This document shows positions 37,001-52,000 of a stretch of DNA of 64,000 nt, one piece after another (within the stretch, counting starts at the first letter, position 1; the number at the start of each line of letters is the position of its first letter). This DNA is from Congeria kusceri (taxonomy: Eukaryota; Mollusca; Bivalvia; Myida; Dreissenidae): positions 36,974,426 to 37,038,425 of the forward strand of contig CM051036.1 of the NCBI GenBank assembly GCA_027627225.1. The letters run 5' to 3'. The notes beneath the pieces are model-generated. The model worked only from the letters and a program-made list of their open reading frames with translations, was not told where the DNA came from and did not search any database. The translations under genes were made by a program, and so were the position numbers.

Positions 37001-40000
37001 TTGTGATATCAACAACTGTATTTTGCATTATGCAGTTTTCATGATAAGGGATATGATTATATGGCACTGGCTGTAATAAATATGTTGTTTTTACAAAAAA
37101 GTATGTGAATACTACGTTGTTTCTGCTGGGGTGGTTCTTATTTGAAGTAAGACTAATAGATGGTTGTTTTATAGGATTTCATGTGAAATAATTGGTCAAA
37201 GTACATGTATTTCGATTAGGGGTGTCACAATATACCAGTATATTGGTTTATTGCATTATTTGTTTCTGCAATAAAATATTGAAATATGAATGTCCATACC
37301 GATATATTGCATTATTTAAGTGGTCTTTATACTAGGGATGTCGATGAATAACCGGTTATCCGGTTACTATGTTAATATCCGGTTACCAAGTTAGTAACCG
37401 AATATTCGTATAAAAATTGAAAATCCGATTTTTCTCGTTTTTTTTTAGGCATACAAATGCCCTTCTTGCATGTATATCATTAACACAACACAGCTATGGG
37501 CCTCTCAGGAGGTCCCCACCTCGTACTGCGGACGTGTCATAAACACACCCCTCGGTCGGAATGCGATTATCATAAAACAGCAGGTAGTGCTTTCACACCA
37601 CTTTGACAGGACTATTAAACAAACAAGATGTCACAATCGATTATGCCAATTAGGTGCGTCCCTCTTAATAAGAGATGATTCTCTACCAGTTAACAATGCC
37701 AATTAAAATAAAATATATATAGTGACATCGATCAGGGTTGGCATGAAACCCGGGTTTTATAGTATTGACCGGCCCGGGCAGGTATTACTGGGAAAATCCG
37801 GATTTAACAGAGCAATAGTGGGCAGTACTGGGGAAAAAAAGATATCGCACAATTATGTTTACATTACATGCTAATAATGAGTTTCTACATTATTAACACA
37901 TATCTATTAACAATTTTATAATGTAAATTACATTATTTATATTTCATGTGGAAACATATTGATAATTTCTTTTTCACACAATTCAAGTTGGATTTTTTGG
38001 TCAGTCTGGACAATACTGAGTTTACTTGGCATCTGTGTTTTTACTCACATTCATTATATTTTTCTTAGTATATACTAGTGTATATTGTAACAGAATTATG
38101 ATCATGAAAGAAAAAGAAGAAATGAATGTATAAGAGAAATTTGACAATTCTAATAGTTTTTATGTTTTAAAATATTTTAGTGGTCATCATATTGCAACAA
38201 GATCCTATGCAGCCCCATGCAGTACATAAAATTAATGACATAATTTTGTGATATCATTTATGACCCATCCACAGTATGTACACCCTCTTAAACAACACAA
38301 ACATTGATTGAATTGACAGATGCAAGTGCTCAACAAACAGTTAAACTGGACCTCTTGAATAAACATTAGACCTATCTCAATGAGGGGCCAGGCAAAGGCC
38401 CATGTCAATTAGGGGCCTTTTCCAAACCGTGAAACCATGCATTGATTGGCACCTTAAGTGAATGATTCCTGCTGTTAATTGTGCATCAGTATAAAAATAA
38501 TTATTCTTATTCTTTGCTTCATCACAATCATTATCCTGCTTTTAAAGTGAAAAAAAAGAAAAGAAAGTAAGTAATGAAAATAGAAGATAAAAGTGATTTG
38601 TCCTGTAATCCCCGGTATTGCCCAATATCAGAATAAAAATATTGACCAGGCTGGCGTTATTGTCCAGACAGAGAAGGCCTATTGTTTACAAAAAAAACAA
38701 CAACAGTTCCATGCAAGAAAAAAAGGACAAATAACTTCAATAAGTGTAGACATATAGCAATATCAAGCGGTTTCATTTCACAAACATTATAGAAAATATA
38801 TTATAAACGTTGCCATAAAAAATGAATGAATGAACCAATGGATATGTGCTTACAAAAATACTGTAACTATGCATATATTGAATCTGCAAAACTAAACAAG
38901 TCATTTTCTTAATGACATAAGTTAACTGAGCATTTAGATTTATAAAAACAATACAAACTGCAAATTAACTGAAGAAAAAATAGTATTGCCCAGTATTAAC
39001 CACTTTCAGAGTATTGACCGGGGCGGGAAAAACCAGTAAAACCCGCTGGGAAAACCCGGGGTTGGGTGATTCGTGCCAACCCTGACATAGATCCATCCTT
39101 GTTTTTGTGTTTATGTGCATTTGATTAGCACATTGTGTGTTTTACTCAAACTTTGCAATTTACGGGTTTACCATACACCATTCAGCCTTAACACCTACTT
39201 ACCTTTACGCAAATCAAATGTCTAATTGGGGTACTTTAATTGAAGGGCATAACAAAATTGCACGCTACACAAAACAAACAAAATGCACAATTTACGAACA
39301 GAAATCGTTTGTTACGTGTACTTTTTTCAGTTATGAAATAGTATTGTGTTTTCAACATATAAGTATCGTCTAGATGTAAACTTAATTTTGCAACTTTAAC
39401 ATGTGCCAGATTCCGGCCACAAAGGCCGATCTATACGGTTATCCGGATAGTATCCGGATATTACATACGAATAACCGGATACCACGTTTGGTAGCTGTTG
39501 ACATCCTTACTTGATACTGTTTTGTGGTTTTTTTTTGTCCTGTTATTATTACCTTTGTTGCAAAACTTTAGACTGCATTTAAACACGCTTATTGTCAGTG
39601 ATAAACAATTGAAAGCCGGTCTCATTTTGTACAGTTGATGGTTTTTTGGGGGGTGAAGGTCAGAAGCCGGACCATTTTAGACCATAATATTCCATTTATG
39701 TTTGGTATACATGTTTTCTCTTAAAATGTTTGTGCTTAAAAATGCATTAAACCTGAGACATTGTTTGCAGTTAAAATAAAGAGTGAAATACATACGTAGT
39801 TTATGCACAAAGCCACACAACAAATATACACCATGACTGAAGTACCTGTACATGTAAAACATGACTGTATGTAATATAATAAATACAGTGAAAAGCCATG
39901 ACGGTCGTTTTAAGAGTGTTGCTCATAATTGCTATGCTTTTGTATCTGCTGTTTATATTTTGTTTATATATTGCTATTGTTGCGCCTGTCACCAACATCG

Positions 40001-43000
40001 ATGAAAATAAAAAGTTAAAAATATATTACACTGTCATAGTGATTTTATCAGTGGTAAGCTCATTAAATACATAAATACACAGGTCGCAGTAAATATTGTG
40101 ATAAATTAAGAAATATCGCAATATATTGCACCATGGATTTCCAGAGCAACAGATAAGGATTCTGTCAGAATTGGGTATTGCCCCATCATATTTTAAATAA
40201 TTGAGTACCGAAAAATATATTTGAGTACTTGAAATTATGTTACCGCGTTAAAATAAAGATAATTGAGTATTAGACGAAGACGATCTCAACATTTGGTAAA
40301 ACGATCGCAAAATGCAAATGGCGTGATTTTTTTCTAAACACTAAATCTACATTAGTGTTCTCAACACATAAGTAACTCAAGTTGGGATAAATTTTAAAAT
40401 AACTTTGTTTGCTGAATAATGTAGTTTTTAAGGAAAAGTCTGGTTACTAGACCCGATTTTGACACAGTATAAAACATTGCCACAAAACATTTACACTGAT
40501 AGTGTAATTCTAGTAACCCGATTTTGACACAGTATAAAACATTGCCACATTGCCACAAAACATTTACACTGATAGTGTAATTCTAGTAACCCGATTTTGA
40601 CACAGTATAAAACATTGCCACATTGCCACAAAACATTTACACTGATAGTGTAATTCGTACCACAAAACATTTACACTGATAGTGTAATTCGTATCAATAT
40701 TTGCCTCTGTATATTATGGTCTTTCATTGTTGAGAGTTTTCATTACCAGCGGTCTAAGTAAGTTTGGCAACACTTAATTATGCAATTACCCTGATATGTC
40801 CCAAGTTCGATGTACATTAATTCGGCAATGTTTTGATGTTGTTTAGAAGATCTAATGTCTATGTATAAATGGAATTTAACACTGTACATTTCAATGGTTT
40901 CTGGACTATTTTAAACTCAAAATCTCACCAAATTTCACATTTCTAAATAAAAAAAAATATGTTATATCGTCAAATTTAGGGTAGGGTTACACTAGGATAT
41001 AATTCTGGGTGAAATGCAATAAAAGGCAGTAATAACTGCACCAATAATGTTATGAAAAATCGGCTCAATAATGGAAATCGAAGATGACGATGAGTGCGAG
41101 GCAAAAAAGTCAGTAACTCTTTTTTGTACAATTTCAATTCATATTGCGTATTCGTAATCACAAAGATTTCCGAAAGCAATGAACAGAAACAATTAAAATG
41201 AAAGTTGCATAATGACGTCATAAAACACTGACCATTACGGAGATCTTTGATGAAATTCATTGGACAGTGGTGGTTTATGTAGAAAACAACATCCAGTTAA
41301 ACTGATTTGTATTATACGCTTGTCTGTCATTTCATTTTCGGCTGTTTGGTAGACATCTTTTGGTCATTTCATACCCATGTCAATCTCTTTACGCACTGAG
41401 TGTGCCGTTCATTGCATATTGGGTATTTTAATTGAGTCATGTTACTCATCAAAGATAAAATGAATTGCGTAAAAGTGGTTTCAGAATTGCGCATTTATGC
41501 AAATACGCGCCTTACCTGTTGCTGTGGTTTTCTGATATGGTGACGCCCCAAATTTCCATGTAAGAACAATTCAGAATAATCACTGTGCAGTTTGCATGTG
41601 TGGGAAAATTCATCTTATTTTGGCAGGCTTAAATGTATAGAGATGCATCATGTTGAAGCAAAGAATGATGCCTTATGTGTCCCCTTGTAATGGAAGTTAT
41701 AGGCCTAGTATGCGATTGATTTGGATTTCACCATGGCTTTTGCCTTATAATGCTCTTTTCAGCAACAGTTCCTAAGGAAAATTCTCAAGCATAGATCCCC
41801 ACCCCTACCCCAAACAGACTTTGTCTGTGAAATTTTGCCCCATTACAGCAAAATTGTGATAATTTCCACCATCTGTAGAATCTGAAAGACTGTACCCCTT
41901 CCCCAAATACTAAAAGAAGACCCTGTGTGAATGCTTAGTGACATGCATACAACATTTTGACCTATAAACCTATTATCAGCTGACTGTTGTAGGTTTAAGA
42001 GAATTCCATCTGATAATTTGGAAAGATAAACAGTGTATTGGCATATTGCATTGTTTTGGACAATGTCAGTTCAGTTCAACATTGTACTGAATGGGTTATG
42101 CATTTAATGGTTTTTGTAGGTGTTGAAATCCATAATATATCATGTAATTAATCTTGCCAAAATGGCACACCTTTTTTGACCCCAATAGGTTGGAATAGGA
42201 AAGTTTAATAAAATAGTTGTAGTCTTTAAAAGTAGTTTTTAGTACATAGTGAGTGTGATTCTGTCTACATTAAGGTTTGGAACAAACTTTAATGCAAATT
42301 ATGCTTTTTATTGTGGACTCAGTTAATTATGAGTTATGGTCAATCTTTTGTTTGGGTGGGGGGGGGGATTATTGTGTTGGGTATTTTCCTCCCCAAATGC
42401 GTTTCTGACTTTACACCACAGTGTAACAGTTTTCATTAAACTTCCCTGTTTGTGAAAATGATTGTTACTCTAAAGGAAAGTTTGTTGTTTTATACGTAAA
42501 CCCAATTTCATCTGCATTGTTGATAATGTTACCCTTATTGACAATTTGAACTGTATTATACAGTATAAACTTCAAAACATTGACGCATGCATTGTAACCC
42601 ATAGTTGAAATGCCATATATTATTAATTAATTGTAAGATAAAATCTTGCCACCATTTAATAGTAGGAATATTTAACAGTTTTGCCTCCTGTTTCAAATGT
42701 GTCATTGCCATGGTGTTTAGTATAGTAAGTTTCTTAAGGGTATTTGTCGTTCTAGTCCAAAAGATGACGTTAAACAATCTTGGGTCATATAGTTTATTGG
42801 GGTTGGCTGGGGTAGAGCTGGATATTGCAGAAATTTAACAATTTTTATTTCATCATACCAGTACAATTGTTGTGTGTCACATTTCTGTGTTTGTCCATCT
42901 CTTGGCAGTTTTATAAGGATAAGATATTTCTGTTCTATTGCTTTGTTTATTTTATACATGTGTCTTGCCTAAGCATCAGCCTACTTGGACGCGTAAATTG

Positions 43001-46000
43001 TGAATAATGTGTCTGAGACAAAGAGAATGAACGTCAGTGTACAAAGTTTGCCTTAGGTAGATATTGTTTTAATTACGTAATGTTCACAAAAGTTCATAAT
43101 TGTAGGTCCAAGTGGTTGGTGCCTGGCTTTTAGTTAAATGGAACCACATTTTCAGTTCTATGATTTAAATGCACCTTGTGTTTATTTCATTTCCTCCCCT
43201 CTCATTCAGTTTTGAGTTCGCAGCTTTTGTTTTTTTGCAGCGAGGCTATAAATGACGCATATGAAGAATATCCCCTAATATACAGCAGGTCAGTGCTATG
43301 TGTACAATACCATACCTAGCTGGGGTTAATCTGTCAAGTTTGTATTTTAATACTACTCACACAGCAACACTTGTTCACTCATACTTCATCTAAGTTCTGT
43401 ATTTGCTTTTTGGTCGGTGGTTGTTCATAAAAAAATTATTCCTGCTATGTTCTAGTTGGCTTACAAGCCATAATAATTTGGTTGGAATAGCATAGCTTTT
43501 AGTTTCCTTGTGCATGGTAATTCCATATGTTTATTTGAAGTTGTTTACATTCTTAATTGAATAATAGTTCCTGTTTTACTTCTAATTGTTCTTCTTTGAA
43601 TTACTCTTGCATTCTTAGATTCACCAACAAGGCAGAAAAAAACTTCATAATCTTTCATTAATTAAAATGTTCATTCTTATCCTTAATAAAACTCAGTCCA
43701 GTACTTAGTTTAATTTCATTAATTAAAATGTTCATTCTTATCCTTAATAATACTCAGTCTTGTACTTAGTATAATTGCATTAATTGAAATGTTACAGGCT
43801 AACCGAAAGCTCAAAAAAAGTGTCGGAGATTTGGTCTGACAACCTGTCAAAAGTTGCCGAACCGGAAAAAAAAATTGCCGGACCGAAAAATTCATTGAAA
43901 TAAGTATTCATGTATACACTAATGTATTTTCGCGATATGAAAAGCAAACACATTTTACCCACCGTTGTCATTATTGTTTTAATTAATTTCACACTATAAT
44001 ATGACAATGCGCAAAATATAATAATGAAATCTGAAACATCCGTCCAAATTTACTGTTTATGAAACATACTATCAAATTCTATTTACATTTAGTATGCGCA
44101 TGTTTTTCATGTAAAACCTATAGTTTGCTAAAATGCCTGAGAAAATTATGCCGACAATCGCCTCGGGTCGGACCGATTCTTCGGAAATAAATATCGGACC
44201 CACTTAAAATTTGCCGGTCATGATTTTAGGGAAGTCTGTTCTTATCCTTAATATTCCTCAATCCTGTACTAAGTACAACATTGAATAAAAAATGTACTCT
44301 GAGTCTAGTACGACTTGGTAGGACTAAAGGCCAAAATCGTTACATTTGGGCATTTCTATATATGTGGCCCATCGTGGGAAAACCGGACTTAATGCATGTG
44401 CGTAAAGTGTCGTCCCGGATTAGCCTATGCTGTCCGCACAGGCTAATCTGGGATGGCACTTAACTCTTTTATGGTATTTTCTGTTTCATGGAAGTCTCTT
44501 CTAAACGTAAATACACTGTAGGCAGAAAGTGCCGTCCCACACTGCACAGGCTAATCCGGGATGACACTTAACGCACATGCATTAAGACCGGTTTTCCCAC
44601 GCCACGCCACGTATAATGTTCATTTTTACCAGTTTTGTATACTAAGTACATTAAAAAAAGGTGAAAGTCTGTTGTTAGCTATTTCTGGGACAGATCATTA
44701 ATTTGATACCATAGAACTAAAGTCTTGAATGTTCTGTTCAAGAAAATTAGAGTAATCATTCTTCTGTTGCAAAAAAAGTCATGTCTGGAATTGGGTTCAC
44801 ACTTCTCTGCAGATGCTGTTGTAAGTATGTGGTGGAACAAGTGTTGTTGCTTATATTGAGTGTCTTTGCGTTATACCTAAAAATCAAACCCCATGTTTAG
44901 CCGTAAAAATTAGTCTTAACATAGAAACCTCCTCTTTTCTAATTTCAAACGCTGACAAAATCACAGATTTGGTATTGGACCACACAAAGTTGACACAAAA
45001 ACCTGTTTAATAATAATAAGTGGAGTATAATAATTGAAATAACAAAGTTTTTGTTTTAATTTCGGAAAATTCTAGGTAGTCTACAAACTTCGTGTGCTGT
45101 CGTCACTGTGTGGTTCTTAAAAAACAACAACAGACACATCAAGGTGTCACATAAATAAAAAAGTATTCATTTTTAAAATGTGAAATCTTACCGTCTTATG
45201 CCTGCTAGACATCTATCCTGCTGTGTTTTATTTGGGGAAATTCATTATGTAATATTTATAACAAAATTAATATCAAAACTTTGTGTTTTTCATGTTTCAG
45301 CAGTTCTTATGGAAATTAGATGTGGACGTGCAGAAAGTAGTTACGAATCTGTGATTTTGGTTATTATGCTTGTTTGAGTCTCGGCTGCCTTGGCACAAAA
45401 TGAAAGCTATAAGTTGAAATTGTATGTCATTAATAGAAACAATGCAGAAGAACAAAGCGATTTCAGTAGCGAAATAAAAGGAGAACAAAGCATGATATTT
45501 TTTGGAGCTAGATGGTCATTGTTGTTCTAATGGATTAAGCATCCTCACAAAATCTCTGAAACATTCTAAAGTGAACCAGTTACAGAAGTCTTGTGTTCGA
45601 CCTGAATCCAGGATGAAACTATAGTCAATTGAACAGACACAGACTGTGTGCGATATTGACATAGTTCAGTATCAGCTTTCATTTCTGCCGACAGGTCACC
45701 TGGGACATTCCTCACTAGTTTACACTGTTGCACAATGTTGCTTTGTTATTTTAATATTATTCCTTTTATTGTTTCATATTTTTTATGTCACATTTGCACC
45801 AGAGTTTTCTTGCATCGTATTTGAATGGCAGTATTAAACTGATTAACTGTTTCATGTTTTAGGAAGTGAAATTAATGAATTTAAGATGGTCATGGCCATA
45901 AAAATTGCAACATTAGAAAATAGTATTTTCTTCTATATGCTTGATACGAAGGATAGTGTAATCAAACAAACTTGAATACTGTAATGTATTGACAATTCAT

Positions 46001-49000
46001 TGCAGTATATTTATAGACCATGGAACAATAGTGTACATGATTTATCATGTGAAGTCATAAACACATTAATCAAGATCTTAAGTTGATATCCAAAATATTT
46101 ATTATTGCTGTGAATATCTTGAAAATCCGTCATTCTCTTTACTTCAATTCTTTGACATGATTGTATTAGCAAGTAAACAAGTAACATAAATTTATTAACA
46201 AGTGCATTACCTTGTTTGAATTCAAGCTTAATTTGTATTATGTATGACTGCAATAAATATTTGTACTGACTGTAGGTCTCAACACTCTCACGTATTGCGA
46301 CATTGCTTTAAATACACAGCCTTCACAGCAATATCTGCCAATCTGATATAAGAGAGACTGTTATGATGAAGTAAGCTTTTTTTATATGCCAGACAGTTTA
46401 ATGGGTGTACGGTAAACGAATTGATGTATTGACAGTCTAATGGAAGTATCAAATGAATTGTGTTCCTACGTTTATAAACTTGACACCGAAAAGCTGTTAT
46501 AATCGGTAAACAGGTTAACAGATTTAAAGGAGGGATGTTTATGTTTTAGGTGAGCATTTAAAAAAGATTTGTGCCAAATTGTTTCATTAGTCATAGAAAG
46601 TGTTTACATTTGATAAGAACAATTGTTAGAAATATGTGGTTCAAGTTGTTGTTTACATAACCTGGACTAATGCTCAATTTGTGGGACAAGAAAATTGGGA
46701 ACTGACATGTTTATGTTCTATGTTCTATTACTAACAAAAACGTTACATTCCTTAAACATTGCCCTAACTATTACTTCACTGGCCATTGGAATACAATTTA
46801 AAAATTTTGACTAAGTGAAATTTTGTAGTCACAATTATGGACATTCATCTGTGTGGGTTACTCGTTGATAATTTTGTGGAAACTGTATTCTGGGGGTGTC
46901 CCTTGTTTAATGATTTACCAGGAAAAATGTTACAAAAAATCATGCTTCATAATTGGAAGGTAAAAAATAATTGGTTTCAAGGCTTGAGCAAGTGTATTCA
47001 AGTGGTAAAGCCATTATATCCAATATGTATGTCAAAATATGTCGAATCAATTAATTTTCAACCATCTTATTTTATCGTATTTCGTATTATCTTTCATTGT
47101 AAATGACCTGAATCCTTACTCCATCACATGTAAAAAAAATGTGTCATTGGTAAAGGTTGAAACTTAAAAAAAAAATCCTACTCCTATTAGCATTTAGAAA
47201 GAGCAACATTAAGTTGTTTGCCATAATTTTGTGATCTATGTGCACATGCGACATCAGTCTTACATATCCTTGCAGCATCTCAGTTGCTATGCATTTCGGA
47301 AAGCAGTTTTGACAAATAACATTAAACTTATTTTATTTTAAATCCTCTTTCTAGGAAAGCAGTGAATAATTCTTACGAGGAATACGTGCTGACTGTTGGT
47401 GATTTCGATGAGCGGATATTTCTCGACGACGATGCCGACGAGGAGATCGGCACTCCGGCAAAGTCACGGGATGATTTAACTGGGGAGTTAAGCGAGAGGA
47501 TGCAGCAACGTTCCTCTTTGCAACAACATGTGAGCCAGGTATACCTCTAAGAATCTTAAAGGTTTTATCTCTGTTTAGCTGAGTTCAATATGTTTCTTTC
47601 AGCTTGATTGTGATGGAAGTCTGAGGCTAACTAAGTTATTTTTGCGTCCACTTAATGGGTAGAACCGGTACTTGTTTTTTTTTTTTAATAACTAAACTGT
47701 GATCCAGGTATATCTTTGTTTATTTAACTGTTTAGTTGAGTTAAATCTATTTGTTTTTGCGTGAAAGGCTGAGCTAACTAAGACCGTTTCACAGGGATGT
47801 GATCTACCTCCTTTCATCTGATTTCCTCTTCTTCAAAGCCAGACATTATATGCAAATAATTCTAAATTTACTGGTTTTGAAAACGAAGAGTTTGGGTAAA
47901 CCCACTGATGGTGTATAGTACTTTCCTCCGCTAATGTGACTTGTCAGGGGCTTCGCTGGCTCAAAAAAAGTTGTCGCCAACAAAATTCGCCACTTTTAAA
48001 AAGTTTGAGCCAATATTATTTGTCAGTCTTATATTGACATGCTTCAGTATCTAATTAACAGTAACTGTCACTAATCACTATTAAATAGCATTAATAACTA
48101 CATTATTATAATTAAAACTTGGCAGTATAATCGTTACATGTAGTAAATTGCGATTTTACAACACTTAATTTTAACAGATTTATTTAGAAATGTTGATAGT
48201 TTTGTAGGATCGCGACATTATATGACAATAGCAAAGTAACACTTTACTTGCAGATTGGTAAATCCTCCTTCTAATTAAGATCTTCATTTGTTGATATAAC
48301 AACTGTTTGACCATAATTCATGTTAAAATTCATCATGATTGTGGACGAACTGTTCATGTTCAGAAATATATCCAGACACGGGACTGTTTGCCTTTCTTTT
48401 AGGCTATATTTAGGTCAGCCTCGTTTTGGAATTAATGTTTACCACATGTCCTAATTAGCTTTTTAGCTCACCTGAGCACAAAGTGCTCATGGAGCACAAA
48501 GTGCTCATGGTGAGCTTTTGTGATTGCCCGTTGTCTGTCGTGCGTGCGTGCATGTGTGCGTGCGTCGTCAACTTTTCATTCAAACAACATCTCCTAAACC
48601 GCTTGGCAGATTTTCACCAAACTTCACTGGAATGATCCTTGGGTGGACCTCTTTCAAAGTCGTTCAAAGTCGTTCAGATCTTTCCGGTCCGCTGCATATG
48701 TAGGTCACCAGAGCTAAAAATAGATTTGAAAAGTGAAAACTTTAAAAATCTCCTATGAAACCGCAAGGCTCAGGGCTTTCATATTTGATATGTGACATTC
48801 TCTAGTGGTCCTCTACTAAGATTGTTCAAAACTTATATAGACTTATATGGCAAGTGGGCCTTAAAAATCTTCCTTGTTGAAACCTTAAGGCCCGGAGGTT
48901 TTATATTTTGCGTGAAACATTGTGGAGTGGTCCTCTACAAAGATTGTTCAAATGGTATCCCTGGGGTAAACATTTGCCACCCCCTGGGGGCCACATGGTT

Positions 49001-52000
49001 TATATACATTAAAATAGCAAAATGACTTGAAAAATCTCCTCTGAAACCGCACAGCCCAGCGGAATCATATTCGGTATGTAACATTGAAAAGTGGTCCACT
49101 ACAAATATTGTTCAAATTATGCCCCTGGGGTACAGGGTGGCCATGCCCTGTGGGTCACACGGTTTATATAGACTAACAAAATATCTGAAATTGCAAGGCC
49201 CAGATCTTTATACTCGGGTAAGGCGTTTAGTGCCATTTTTTCCCTCTTGCAGGGCTTTCCTTAGACTTTGAATTTCAGAGTCTATGACTCTTGGGGTCTA
49301 ATTTTCAAGACTCAAAATCAAATTCCCCAAGAGTCGATGCTTTCTGGGTAGTTTCCATTCGTTTTCTATCTTTTTATTATTATTTGTTTTAATTAATTAT
49401 TTTTATTTTATAATTTAGTAATATTATTTTAATGTATTATTTTTTATTAACATATTATTATTTTCTTTTTAATTTATTTAATTTTATTTTCTTCTTATTA
49501 TTGTTATATTTGTAATAATAATATTATTATTAGAACTATTATTATTTATTATTATTATAATAAGACGATTTTAGAATTTTCTTTACATACTAAACATACC
49601 ACTGAATTATTTTTTTTACGAAATCGCATATTATGTACAACAATTAAACAGGCTTTCCTTCCACAAAAAATATACGTAGTTACGGTCCGCAAATATTGTT
49701 TTACTGTTACAAAGTATATTAATAAACTGCAATAAAATAATTACCCAAATGCTAAAGATCGCAACGTTTTTGCACTACAAAAGTTTTATACGAAAAAGAA
49801 AAGATTTCAAAGTTCTTGCACTACGAAGTTTTTATTCCCAGATGGCATGTATATATTTGGTCGATACACGCACGCTTTCCATGCGTGGAACGTGATGTCG
49901 TTTGTGTCAGCATAACTTTCGCACGCTTTTAGAACACAAAGGATTTACATGAAATACACAAACAAAATGTATTTATGACACTCGAACACTAAAATTGCAT
50001 GTTACATATTTCGGATGTAAGAAATGTTACGTCAGTCAGATTTTTCGCTGAAATCGGATTTCAAATTTTGAAAATATATTTATAATTTTACCCAAGATAT
50101 AAAGGAAAGTAATTTAAAACAATGCCTTTATATTTAGGAACTAAACTAAATGTGGATATTATCAACTACGGAAGCGGTGAGTAAATCGTGTTTTAAACGT
50201 TTAATGGTCGGGAATAAACATCCTCTAACGAACTCATGTACATTAACTAAAGTGTTGATACATGTATATTACGCCGATAGGTCGATTGTTCACGTCATTG
50301 GAAGCGTATATAATTGTGCATTTTAGTTGGTCAATATAGATTTTTCTAAGCGACAAAACTCCGCCTAATGGGCGGAGCTACACGGTAACTTGACTGCTGA
50401 TGGACAGCGTCTATTTAAAGTTGACTTAGCCTCCAACCAATAATCGCCGAGTGTTTTATCACCTTTGACATCGCTGTTGGACTGATTGGGATAATCAGCC
50501 AGCCGAGTTATACTGTATGACGCAAGTCCGGAAATTGGCCCGGGTCAAAGATGACGCATGAAGTGATTACCTCGCGAGTCAAACAAGCGTATTTTGAAAT
50601 GTCCAAGCTTCAAAACCCGGGAGCTCGGGTCAAAGGAAAGCCCTGTCTTGTTATTAGCCATTATGCCTTAAACTCAGTGAGCGACCTAGGGCCATCATGG
50701 CCCTCTTGTTTTGCTACCAGTGTTGTTTTTTTTGAACTGAAATTTCCCTTCATTGCAGATAAAATCATTACAAAATAATAACTAGTCAGAATATTAAAAA
50801 TCAATAGTGCTGATTTGGATTTCAACTGTGTGTGACTGTGCCTAACCAAGTGGGAAACTGATGCTGTGACGTCAGAGATAAGCTTTCACACCATGACACG
50901 CTCATCTGCAACCACAGACTAATGAAATTTTTTCGCCACATTGAAAAAACTGTCGCCACTTTCGCAGTTTTGTCGCATTTGGCGACAGTGGCGAAACCCC
51001 TGCTTGTTAAATCACTTCCCTGCAGTTTTGAGAGCACTTCTGGGTGGAACCAGTACATGAAATTGAGATGACCTTAACACTATAGGATTCAAATTTTTAA
51101 TCTCTTTGGCGCAGTGAGGACACCACTGAACTGTTTACAGTTGCCATCTGATTATTATGCACTGATGGTTGCTAACGAGTTTTAAATTGTCGTTTTCAAA
51201 TTAGGTAAAGTTATTGAATATTAAAGCTCTAATGTTTTGTGTCTAATTTATCCATGCATTATGCACTGGTTTCCTATAATCAACCGGCTCTGATTGAAAG
51301 TAATTTGTAATTAAATTAATTCGCATATAATTTTTTTTTGGTTGATCTACTTACTTTTTTGCTCCAGTCTCATGAGCAAATACAGTTAAGTTTGATCTAA
51401 ATGTTCCCCAGCTCAGGAGATGTAACTACAATTATTTTGTAGACCCAGGTCAAGGGTGCAAATAAAACTGGTTTTATAGGCACTGTTCCCACTGTTCACT
51501 ATAGAACTGCAATAATGTTCGGTTGGCTTGTTATGATGATTGTTTCATTTCTGACATATAATGGTTTCATTGCTTTCACGGAATGAACAGTGGGCTGAAC
51601 CCGGAGTCTTGGTGCTTCATGTATGGCTGCTGCCAGATTGAGTGATGGATTGAGAAACATTTGCCATTGTTTTAATGTAAGGAAATGAACTGGCTGATTA
51701 ATTGAATATATGTATGCATGAGTTTTCTTTCTTGAAAAATTTCAAATCCCTTTCTTTTAACTTGAACAGGTGATCCAATTCATTTATTTGTTTTAGTGAC
51801 CAAATAATGTATTTAAATAACACACATGCACATATAATTAAATACATTGTTCAATAGAATTAAATTTATACATTTATATTTTTAATATGATTTGTAGAAC
51901 TAATATTCGTCTCTAGTCAAGCTGTTATGTCAGGATTACAAACACAGTAGTCCATGATGGCTCCACTCAGTATTGTTAAAGATGGAGACCTTACTTGTGT

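Larger units (their letters stand above)
47945..51002. mobile_element. Inverted-repeat element, CAGGGGyTTCGC ends, carrying two nested layers
   Basis: Left CAGGGGCTTCGCTGGCTC and right GTGGCGAAACCCCTG pair. It is flanked by the 5-base duplication CTTGT on both sides. Subterminal TTGTCGCC / GGCGACA motifs repeat. The interior holds a composite tandem repeat (48460-50710), itself split by the CAGGGCTTTCC copy at 49250-50645. Confidence 0.8.
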
